Source: Paenibacillus sp. YN15 (GTDB lineage: Bacteria; Bacillota; Bacilli; Paenibacillales; NBRC-103111). Taken from it: 64,000 bases of DNA. The stretch is taken from assembly GCF_003285005.1 (NCBI RefSeq), contig NZ_QMFA01000010.1:62001-126000 (forward strand), written 5' to 3'. A program made the position numbers and the translations under genes. Positions 16,970 to 25,800 of the stretch are shown piece by piece. Under the pieces are notes generated by a model. It worked only from the letters and a program-made list of their open reading frames with translations. It was not told where the DNA came from and searched no databases. The first letter of the stretch is position 1. Each line of letters begins with the position of its first letter.

Positions 16970-19900
16970 CTAATCGGCAAGGGGGCGGGCAGCCATAAGG
17001 CGCAGGAGCACAACCACCGCTTCCGCCCGGGTTGCCGTGTCGTTGGGGTTAAACCGGTTCCCGGCGCCGCCCTCCAACAGACCGGCCTGCACTGCTTCGT
17101 AAACCGCAGGCTTGGCCCAGGCCGGGATCAGACTGTCATCGGCAAAGGAGGGGGGAGAGCTTGCATTCCTCTCCGCCGCTGCCGTATGGCCGAATGCCCG
17201 CATCAGCAGCACTGCCATTTCCGCTCGGGTGATCAGAGTCTGGGGACGGATCGTCCCGTCTTCATATCCTTTCACCCAACCGGCCTGCACCGCCAGGGCT
17301 ACAGCTTGTTTGGCCCAGCCGCTGATCGCTCCTTCGTCGGCAAAGGCCACCGCGGCTGCCCCTGCCTGCTTCGGCTCCAAAGCCCGCAGCAGCAAGACCA
17401 GCAGTTCCTCCCGGGTTACAGGCTGGTCGGGGCGGAAGGTGAGATCCTCATATCCGCTTATCAGCCCCTTCGCTGCTGCTTCACGGATGCTGTTCTCCGC
17501 CCAGTGGTTTCGGATGTCCGGCAGTTGGACCGTTCCCTGTTCGGGAAGAGGCTGCTGCGGAGGCTGTTCCGAAGGCTGCGCAGGGCTGCCCGGTTGTCCG
17601 CCTGCCGCCGGGGCGGAGGGCGGTTCGTCTGGAGCCGGGTCTTCCGCAGGAGGCGGAGGGGTGCCCGGATTTTCCTCCGGAGGAGGCACACTCCCCAGAT
17701 CAAGCAGATAAATCCCGTAGGGCGCCAGCTCCAGATGAGAGGCATCCACCGTTGTTCCGGCAATCAGTTCGTTGACGCTTCCGGCAGGCTGGCCATCGCG
17801 GCTCACCTGAAGCTGTCTGGTTTCTCCTGTGTAGTTGGCCACATTCAGCAGAAGCCGGCCGTTATGCTCGGCGATTTGCCAGCCTGCATCCCATACAGGT
17901 TGACCTGTGGACAGGTCTGTCAAGGCAACCGGCAGAGCGTCCATCTGTTCCAGCAGCGGAAGCAGCGCCGTGCGGATAGCGCCGCTTCCGGCGGCGGCAG
18001 GCAGGATGACGGAGCGTCCGGCAAGCTGCCCGTGCAGAGTCGCGTCCAGAGGCTGGTTATGCTCATCCCGGGCCAGGGATTCCTCACCGATGAGCACCAC
18101 CTTGCCGCCCGTCCGGCTGAAGCTTTCCACTGCGTCCAGAGTTGCTGCGCTGACATGTGCGGCTGCCGGGACCACCAGAAGCTCGTAGTCGGCCAGCTTT
18201 CCGGCGGCGGCCTGCTTTTCCGTCACGAAGCCGATGCGTTGGCCGCTGTAGGCCAATGCCTGATACGCCCGGCGGAGAGTTTCGTCATAGTTGGTGTCAT
18301 ACACCCCGGAGGCCAGGGAATACAAGATGGCTGTCCGCGGGGTTGCATTCTGCAGGGCTGTCACCTCTCCCGCCAGGCGGTTGAGATCATGGTTGGTCTT
18401 GCCGATATCCACCACCACATCCGGCCGGTGGAGAAGGCTGCCCTCGAAGTCGCTTGTAGCATCATAGGTGCGCTCCCATAGCCAACTGGTGGAGGCGCTT
18501 TTGCCATGGACGGCTCCCTGCCAGAGGACGGCCCGCACCCGCTTGGCCTGCTCCGGCACATACTGGTCGTCCCCGTCCTTGATAAAGTGATGCTCCGAGT
18601 TGAAGATCGGCGCTTGCTTGAAGGAGCGCTGGAGATCATAGAAGCTCAATTCCTTGATGAAGCCCTCCGGGCCGTCTCCGATCAGATTGTAGGCATCGTT
18701 GCCGTTGATATCGCTTAGCTCGGAGAATCGCTCATAGTCCACGCCCCAATTCAGGCTGGATTCCAGATTGGCCATCACCTTGGCTTGTACGGGCAGGTCA
18801 GGGGCCATTTCATGAATAATATCCGCCATCCATTGGTGCCAATCGGAAAAAATCTTGTTATTGAAGGTGACCCAATCATAAACAACGGGAGACGGGGCGA
18901 TGGCCGAGGGCATCTGCACTTCCCCGAAGGAGGTGTAGGCCGTGCCATAAATCCGGTTAAGCTCGGCGATGCTGTTTCCGTACAGCTCCTCCAGATAGGA
19001 TTGCCAGATGGGCAGATAATACGGATTGCGGTTGGATTGATACACCGGCTCATTGCTCAGTGTTACACTTTGCAGGGAACTGTAATCTTTTACCAGGGGA
19101 ATCACTGCCCGCAAATAGTCCTCGATAATCTGCCTGGACAAGGGATGGTCAATATTGAACTTCAGGAAGCCCGTTTGGGTGGCCGCCGTTTCCGGATGCT
19201 TCTTCAACACCCAATCAGGGAAATAGTGCGGAGACAAGAGCAGATTGACGGCAACATTGTTGTCCCGCGCATTCTCCAGCACTCTGCCGATATCGTTGGC
19301 CACATTGGAGACCGCCACCACATATTCCTTATCGGGGTCGGCTCCGGGCACCACCGGCGACTGTTCAAATCCCGGATTGCGCACCAGATTTACTTCGCTT
19401 CCCTGCTCGGTGACCCGGAGATCGTCCAGCCACAGGGTTTGCACATTCTCGGAGGCCAGTATCAGAGTAAAGCTCAGCTCCGCCGGACCTGTCGTATAAG
19501 TATAGCTGATCTCCTGCCAGTCATAGGTCCCCGCAGGCATGGATTTTCTCAGCGCCCATCCGGGACCTCCCGGGAACCAGGCATTCTTTACATTCTCCCC
19601 CTTGACCCAAACCTTGAATTCATAGGCGGTATTGGGCTTGACGGGAATGGCCTGGCTGGCCAGCAGATAAATATTGGATTGTTTCGGAGACTGGTTGACA
19701 ATTTTGAGAGACCGGCTCCCGCTGTGAGTGACAGCTTCATCTAAGCTGATGCTCCCCAAAGCGCTGCCGCTTGTAGTAAATTCGGGGATATAGCCCTCCT
19801 TGGAAAAGATTACATTCCGCGGTCCGGTTTCCACCTGAATCACATTGGCGCCGTAATCCTGGAGCTTGCCGATATCCAGACGGATCTGGTTGAAGCCCAG

Positions 19901-22294
19901 GTATCCGTTCAGGAAAATCGGCTGCGTTGCAATCTCCCCTGTGCTGCGCACCTGGGCGGCGCCTGTAAACCCATGCTCCGTTTGCTCCAGCGGGCCCGTG
20001 ATATAGCGGGGGGCTGCCTGGGGAGCTTTGGTGCCGTTCAGGTAACCTTGCAGATTGGTCTCCGCCTCCAGATACAGCTCCTCCAGAGTCTCTGCCACAT
20101 AAGATGAACGGGCCAGTCTGCCTTTGGCGGCGTCCTCCTTGCCGTAGGCTGCAAAATCCTGCAAGGCTGTATAAATGATCCGTTCGTCATCCGCAGCCAG
20201 GCCCTGTCCCTCTGCCTGCGCCAGCAAGGCCAGCAACTGCGGCAGCTTGGCCGACAGCGCCTCCAGGCGGGCAGTCAGCTCAGCTGCGCCGGTGACCACC
20301 TCCACCTGCTTCCGGCTTGTTCTCTCCATGCCCGTATTTCGGTCCGTCACCGTGGTCTCGGCCCAATACGTGCCCTTGACGGGGACGGAATACGTGCCTT
20401 CTTTGGTGAAGGCCATTCCCGCGGGAACCGTCAGCTCGCGGTCAATGCCCAGCAGCTGGGAGCGGATCGAAATGCTCCGCGGCTCATTGCTGTAATTGAC
20501 CAGATGGAGCTTATAGGGAAGCAGGTTTCCGGTTTGCCCCTCGGCGGGGGTTTCCACCCAGAAGCTCCAGGGGTCCCCGGCGGGAACCGGATACAGGCTT
20601 CCCAATTGCTTCCCGTTCTTTACCTTGCCGATGCCGCTGGTCCATTCCAGCCAGCCCCGGCGGCCGCCGCCGTCATTGTCATTGACCAGAATAGAGAAGG
20701 AAACAAGCCCTTCCGGCAGCACTCCCGACTGGAAGATCGCGTTCCATGGCAGCCGAGCTTCGTAGTAGGTGTCATTGCCCGTTCTGGCCGTTTTTGCAGT
20801 TACCGTTTCCATACCGGCGGAGGCGCTTCCATTCTTCCAGCGCCATATCTGCGTTTGCCCGTTGAACAGGTTAAGGCCGTATTCCGCACCGTACACCCCA
20901 TTTTCCCCAAAGGCAAACTGGATGCTGTCCCCGTTCCACATATCGCTGTTGGCTACGGCAAAATGGGTGTTGTCCCTTACCTTGGCGGATAAATAAAAGT
21001 AATCCTGATCGTATGCGAACTTTATGTTGGCGGAAAGGTCCTCCGCTCCGGTCCAGCCGGTCACCTGGTTCTGGGAAGTGCCGGAGGTGGGCAGCGAAAT
21101 TCCGGTATAACCGTCCCATTCCCCCAGGCTGCCGTCAATGGAAATCCCCTCAGCCTGGAAGATGGGAGCATCGGCGCCCGAGCCCAGTTGCTGAAGGAAC
21201 AGGCTTCGCGCCTCCAGAGTTTCGCCTTCCTGGGGGCTGCCCTCCGGCTGCTTCATCCGCACAGCGCTCACTTGATCCACCAGGTAGCTGACGGAGGTCC
21301 GTCCTTCCCAGCCGGCGGCGCTGGTCCCGGTTTTGACATACAGGGCAAACTGCACAATTCCGCTTCTCACGGCGGAGACGGCAAACTCCAGCTTAACCCC
21401 GTTCCATTGTCCGGCCAGCAGCTTGGGCAGCTGCACCTCCGATACAGAGCCGGAGGCATCCGTCAGCTTCAAATAGACAGGCTCATTGGCGGAGACGGTT
21501 TGCGAGAGCGGATAAACATCCATTGTAACCGTTGTCATTTTTGCCAAATCCAAGGGTTGGGGCAGATTCAACGCCACCCCTGTCTGGCTGGGCTGGCCCG
21601 CTCCATTGGTGAAGGTGAGCTTGGCGGCCTGCGCTCCTTCCGTCCGGGTCTCATAGACCGCTTCGGCCGCGGTCATGCCGGTCAAACCTGTGGGAGCCCA
21701 CGCCGACAGCGCCTCAAAGCCGTCAAGCGGCTTAATCTCCGCGATGCTGTCAAAATCCCCGTTCTGAAGCAGATTGGACTCTGTGCCGGCCTCCTTCAAG
21801 ACGATATCATCCAGCCAAACCGTGGTTTTGTCGTCCACTATAATGCGAACGATGAGGGAGGTTTCGTTGGCCCCTGTGGTGTAGGTTTGGGAAATCCGCT
21901 TCCAGTCAAATGTTCCTGTTCCCAGACTGGTCCTCGTTCCCCAGTTCACCATCATGTTGACGCCTTTTACCCCTGTGCCTTTGCCCCACAGGCTCAATTC
22001 ATAGACCGTATTGGGCTTGACCGTCACTGTTTGGGCCATGTTCAAATAAACCTCGGAGGCCTTCGCCGAGGTATACGAGAGCCGCAGCGAATGCTCCCCC
22101 TCGTGGGCTTCCGCGGTATCCAGCCCGAGGCTTGCCGCGGGAAGTCCCTTGTACGTGAAGGACCATGCCGGAATAATCCGGCTTATGTCCGTCTGGGGAG
22201 ACGCATGGACCGCGGCGGGCGAGAACCAGCCCGGGCCTGTCATGCCCAGCAGAAGTACAATCGACAAGAACCATAGACTTACCTTTTTACCCAT
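16970..22294 (-). CDS. SLH-anchored multidomain glycosidase, GH42-like (copy A)
   Basis: Surface enzyme of 1774 residues. A signal peptide (KKVSLWFLSIVLLLGMTG) is followed by a CBM4/9-like module, a second sugar-binding-type module, a CBM9-like domain (IDGSLGEWDGYTG to WNGDSIQFAF), a helical spacer and another CBM4/9-like module. A GH42-like barrel then carries the candidate acid/base E1082 in TLSNEP and candidate nucleophile E1234 in FNSEHHF. A trimerisation-like domain, a Pro/Gly/Ala linker and three SLH repeats end the protein. GGGAGGGG precedes the ATG at 22294. It is a paralogue of the gene at 22877-28213. Galactosidase- or arabinosidase-type activity is a family-level guess. Confidence 0.85.
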   Translation of the reverse strand: MGKKVSLWFLSIVLLLGMTGPGWFSPAAVHASPQTDISRIIPAWSFTYKGLPAASLGLDTAEAHEGEHSLRLSYTSAKASEVYLNMAQTVTVKPNTVYELSLWGKGTGVKGVNMMVNWGTRTSLGTGTFDWKRISQTYTTGANETSLIVRIIVDDKTTVWLDDIVLKEAGTESNLLQNGDFDSIAEIKPLDGFEALSAWAPTGLTGMTAAEAVYETRTEGAQAAKLTFTNGAGQPSQTGVALNLPQPLDLAKMTTVTMDVYPLSQTVSANEPVYLKLTDASGSVSEVQLPKLLAGQWNGVKLEFAVSAVRSGIVQFALYVKTGTSAAGWEGRTSVSYLVDQVSAVRMKQPEGSPQEGETLEARSLFLQQLGSGADAPIFQAEGISIDGSLGEWDGYTGISLPTSGTSQNQVTGWTGAEDLSANIKFAYDQDYFYLSAKVRDNTHFAVANSDMWNGDSIQFAFGENGVYGAEYGLNLFNGQTQIWRWKNGSASAGMETVTAKTARTGNDTYYEARLPWNAIFQSGVLPEGLVSFSILVNDNDGGGRRGWLEWTSGIGKVKNGKQLGSLYPVPAGDPWSFWVETPAEGQTGNLLPYKLHLVNYSNEPRSISIRSQLLGIDRELTVPAGMAFTKEGTYSVPVKGTYWAETTVTDRNTGMERTSRKQVEVVTGAAELTARLEALSAKLPQLLALLAQAEGQGLAADDERIIYTALQDFAAYGKEDAAKGRLARSSYVAETLEELYLEAETNLQGYLNGTKAPQAAPRYITGPLEQTEHGFTGAAQVRSTGEIATQPIFLNGYLGFNQIRLDIGKLQDYGANVIQVETGPRNVIFSKEGYIPEFTTSGSALGSISLDEAVTHSGSRSLKIVNQSPKQSNIYLLASQAIPVKPNTAYEFKVWVKGENVKNAWFPGGPGWALRKSMPAGTYDWQEISYTYTTGPAELSFTLILASENVQTLWLDDLRVTEQGSEVNLVRNPGFEQSPVVPGADPDKEYVVAVSNVANDIGRVLENARDNNVAVNLLLSPHYFPDWVLKKHPETAATQTGFLKFNIDHPLSRQIIEDYLRAVIPLVKDYSSLQSVTLSNEPVYQSNRNPYYLPIWQSYLEELYGNSIAELNRIYGTAYTSFGEVQMPSAIAPSPVVYDWVTFNNKIFSDWHQWMADIIHEMAPDLPVQAKVMANLESSLNWGVDYERFSELSDINGNDAYNLIGDGPEGFIKELSFYDLQRSFKQAPIFNSEHHFIKDGDDQYVPEQAKRVRAVLWQGAVHGKSASTSWLWERTYDATSDFEGSLLHRPDVVVDIGKTNHDLNRLAGEVTALQNATPRTAILYSLASGVYDTNYDETLRRAYQALAYSGQRIGFVTEKQAAAGKLADYELLVVPAAAHVSAATLDAVESFSRTGGKVVLIGEESLARDEHNQPLDATLHGQLAGRSVILPAAAGSGAIRTALLPLLEQMDALPVALTDLSTGQPVWDAGWQIAEHNGRLLLNVANYTGETRQLQVSRDGQPAGSVNELIAGTTVDASHLELAPYGIYLLDLGSVPPPEENPGTPPPPAEDPAPDEPPSAPAAGGQPGSPAQPSEQPPQQPLPEQGTVQLPDIRNHWAENSIREAAAKGLISGYEDLTFRPDQPVTREELLVLLLRALEPKQAGAAAVAFADEGAISGWAKQAVALAVQAGWVKGYEDGTIRPQTLITRAEMAVLLMRAFGHTAAAERNASSPPSFADDSLIPAWAKPAVYEAVQAGLLEGGAGNRFNPNDTATRAEAVVVLLRLMAARPLAD

Positions 22295-22493
22295 CTTTTC
22301 CCCTCCCGAATTGATATTGCTTGAAACCATTCCTGATCGGACAACCGGCCCCCTCCTTCATGCAGATGAAAATCAGCCGGGGAAAAATATCCCTGCTCCC
22401 CGACACTCCTCAATGTAGGATAATTCCCGAGTGCCGTGTAGTCGCACTTTACCTGCAAAGCTTGCCGGATGTTGGATTTGCCGCAAAGCTCCG

Positions 22494-22522
22494 AAAATGC
22501 AAGCCCTCGTGCAAAATGCAAG
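22494..22522. promoter_or_regulatory. Direct-repeat operator candidate upstream of glycosidase A
   Basis: AAAATGCAAG occurs at 22494-22503 and again at 22513-22522, a 19-base step, about 200 bases upstream of the glycosidase start. A matching pair lies at the same distance upstream of glycosidase B. Two same-direction boxes about two helical turns apart are typical of AraC-family binding sites. Confidence 0.5.
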
Positions 22523-22554
22523 TTTCTTTGGCCAATTGCGGGAACATAAAAGGG

Positions 22555-22638
22555 ACAACAGCGGGGGATGGGGCGGGGCAAATCAATGAGTATCAGGCGG
22601 TGATGTTGGCCAGCCAGACCTATATCAAGCATTCTTAA
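22555..22638 (+). pseudogene. Decayed fragment of a membrane AraC regulator
   Basis: Bases from about 22573 to 22638 encode INEYQAVMLAS joined directly to QTYIKHS. These match INEYQVVMLAS and QTYIKHS in the middle of the intact regulator at 28511-30832, where they are separated by about 25 residues. The DNA matches closely on both sides of the join (GGCCAGC to CAGACC), so the fragment carries an internal deletion. It runs divergently from glycosidase A, just as the intact regulator does from glycosidase B. It ends directly at the MITE-like element. No product is expected. Confidence 0.8.
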
Positions 22639-22639
22639 A

Positions 22640-22806
22640 TAGGCCGTGTTTGCAAACCCGCTTGAGGGCATCTTTCACCGCCTTTTCGCCCCTGACTATC
22701 GTTACTTCCGCTTGACGTACCCCCGGTACGCCTTCGCGAAAGTGCCTTGCCTGGAACGAAAATTCGGGCCTTAGCTGCTCCACTCGGAGTTTGCAAACAC
22801 GCCCTA
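22640..22806. mobile_element. MITE-like element, 167 bp, with terminal inverted repeats and TA ends
   Basis: The left end TAGGCCGTGTTTGCAAACCC and the reverse complement of the right end, TAGGGCGTGTTTGCAAACTC, agree at 18 of 20 bases. The interior also pairs imperfectly, for example CCTTTTCG with CGAAAATT and GTACCCCCGGTAC at the centre, so the whole unit could fold as one long hairpin. Both ends carry TA, as expected for Tc1/mariner-IS630-type elements. It encodes no transposase. Its insertion, or an associated deletion, coincides with the end of the decayed regulator fragment. Confidence 0.7.
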
Positions 22807-22876
22807 GTGGAATGAAGCCCCCGAACACCGGCCCAGTATAGCGTTCGGATGACGGCGGCTTCATTCCCTGGCCTTA
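22807..22876. other. Long imperfect hairpin after glycosidase B
   Basis: GAATGAAGCC near 22810 pairs with GGCTTCATTC near 22856, with further pairing of CCGAAC and GTTCGG inside. It directly follows the glycosidase B stop on the minus strand and may terminate or protect its mRNA, although no T run follows. Confidence 0.45.
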
Positions 22877-25800
22877 CTAATCCCGGTCTATTCTGAGCAG
22901 GAGCACGGCTGCTTCCGCCCGTGTTGCAAAATCCTGCGGGGCAAAATATCCTCCGTCCCGCCCGATCATCAGACCAGCCTCATAAACTCCGACCACTGCC
23001 GCTTGGGCCCAGTCCGGCACCTCCGCCGCGTCTGCATAAGGCGGCAAAGCGGTTCCGGATGTGCGCAGACCAACAGCTCTGGCCAGCATAACCGCCATTT
23101 CGGCTCGCGTAATCGGAAGGGCGGGGGCAATCGTGCCGTCGGAATAACCTTCGATGATGCCTGCTGCCGCTGCCTGATACATGTCCTCTCTGACCCAATC
23201 CGGCAGCGCGGCGTCATCCGTGAAGGGCTTCACCGCATGGTCCGGCTGCTGCAGCCGCAGCGCCCGGACCAGCAGAAGGGCCCACTCGCCGCGGGTAACG
23301 GGGGCGTCCGGACGAAAAACACCATCCTCATAGCCCTGCACCATTCCGGCTTCTGCAGCCAATTTAATGAAAGGCTCCGCCCAATGGCCCAATATATCGG
23401 CAAAGCTCTTTGGCTCACCCGAATTGGTGCCTGGGTTAGCTCCCGGATCGGTGCCCGGGCTGGTCCCGGGATTGGCGCCCGAGTTAGCCTCGGGATTGGT
23501 ACCCGGGTTAGCCCCGGGATCGGTGCCCGGGCTGGTCCCGGGATTGGTGCCCGGGTCAGTTCCGGGATCGGTGCCCGGGTCAGTTCCGGGATCGGTGCCC
23601 GGGTCAGTTCCGGGATCGGTGCCCGGGTCAGTTCCGGGATCGGTACCGGGGTTAGTCCCCGGGTCGGTACCCGGATCAGTGCCCGGGTCTTCATCTGCAG
23701 CCCATTGCAGCAGTATCGGAGACAGCCGCGGGAGCACAAGAGTATCTCCGTTCCAGGCAATGCCGTCGATTAGGTTAAGGGCGCTTGTCAGCGGTTCGCC
23801 GTTTGCGAGTACGGACACCGTTTTGGCGGTGCTGCCGTAATTGGCGATATTCAGCAGCCATTGGCCGTCTTTTTGCACACTGCGCCATTCCACATCGGTA
23901 ACCGGCAGTCCTGTTGCTTCATCGATCAGCACCACGGGCGCGGCGATTTTATAGAAGGGAGTGGTGCTCAGCCATTGCTTGACTTGCGCAGCGGACCAGC
24001 TCTTTTCCAGAATGACGGCCCGGTCGAAAACGGCCTCCCGCGCCGTTTCGTCCAGCGCCTGATTGCGCTCGTCCTGGCGAAGTGAATCCGCGCCCTGAAT
24101 CGCCACCGTTCCTCCCGACTCCTGGTATTGGAGAAGATTGTCCAGAGTGTCCCGTTCCAGATGCTGCTGCATCGGCACCAGGATCATGGCATATTCGCTT
24201 CCCTTGCCTTCCCGCAGCTGCTTCTCCGTAATGAAATCCACACCGGCGCCGCTGAGGCTGACAGCCTTGTACAGCTTCCGCACCGCATCGGGATAGGTTG
24301 CTTTTGACTCATAGGCCAATGCAGGCAGACTGTAGAGAATCGCCACCTTGGCCCGATTATTCTGGAAGGCGGTTACCTCCTCCACCAGTCTGTTCAAGTC
24401 CAAGCTGGTCTTGCCTACCTCAGCTACCACATCCGGCCTGTGCAGCACACTGCCGCGGAAGTCGCTGGTTTTGCTGTACGTTCTGGCCCATACCCAGATT
24501 GTAGAGGCCGAACGCCGGTGCATCGCCCCCTGCCAAAGAACCGTGCGCATATGATCCACTTGCTCGGGCACATAATTGTTATCCCCGTCCCGAATAATAT
24601 GATCTTCGGAATTAAAGACGGGGGCCTCCTTCAGCGATGACAAAAAATCAAAAAAGCGGTATTCATCCAGTTGACCGTCCACTCCGGTATTCAGGTAGTT
24701 GTGGGCATCATTGCCGTTGATGTCGCTTAAGGCCGCCATTCCTTCAAAATCGATTCCTTGGTCAAGCGCTCCCAGGATGCCGTTCATCACCTTGCTGTGA
24801 ACAGGAAGATCGGGAGCAATCTCATGGACAATATCCGCCATCCATTGATGCCAGCCTGTAAACAGGTTGGTGTTGAAGCGGTACCAATCGTAGAATTGGG
24901 GCGTAGTCGAATAATCAAGAGGCATCGGCACTTCGCCGAAACCGCTGTAGCCGGTGCCGTAAACCTGGTTCAATTCGGCAATATTCCCGTTGTACTGCCT
25001 GCTCAGATATTCCTGGAATGCCGGCGTGTGCGCCTCTGCATCCCGGCGGGTATCGAATACAGGCTCGTTGGACAAGGTTACGCTATGCAGCGCAGGGCTG
25101 TCCTTGATCAGCGGAATAACGGCCTGCAAATAATCCTGGATCACCTGCCTGGCCTTGGGCGCTTCAATGTTATATTTGATGAAGCCGATGGCATTGCTGT
25201 TCAGCTCGGGCCACTCCGTCTTCATCCAAGCGGGAAGATAGTGGGGGGACAGCAGCACATTCACTGCAACATTATGCTCGGCCGCCTGTTCCAACACCTG
25301 AACCAGATCGCTTCGGATAGCGGCCTCGGAGATAAAGTAGCCTTTGTCGGAATTAACCGCCGAATCGTCAAATCCGGAATAGCGCAGCAGATTCTCCCCG
25401 CCGCCGGCAGCGGTGATGCTGACATCGTCAAACCATACCGTCCCGGTATTTTCCGATAAAATCATAAACTCCAGCGAGGTTTGCTGGCTGCCGGTGGTGT
25501 AGGAGCAGCCCGCTTCCGTCCAATCATAGGTGCCCTTGGGGGCCTGGCACCTCGTCTTCCAGCCGTCTCCGCCAAGGAACCAGACGTTCTTTACATCCTG
25601 TCCTTTAATCCATGCCTTTACCTCGTAAGTAGTGTTAGGTTCCACCGCGACCTTCTGCCATACCCTGGCGAAAACATTGGAGGCTGTCGGCGACTGGTTC
25701 ACAATGGACAGCGATCCGACACCGCTTCTGTACACGCTGCGATCCAGCAAAATATCGGCCTGGACTCCTCCCGACTTGGCAGTGGACCAGGCTGACCATA

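Noticed and set aside
22625-22864. 79-residue minus-strand frame as a gene
   Set aside because: It is read through the MITE-like element; no ribosome site and no conserved domain. The DNA is better explained by its inverted repeats.
23367-23840. Proline/glycine-rich plus-strand frame (VPGSVPGS repeats)
   Set aside because: It is the complement of the DPGT linker repeat in glycosidase B and has no independent signals.
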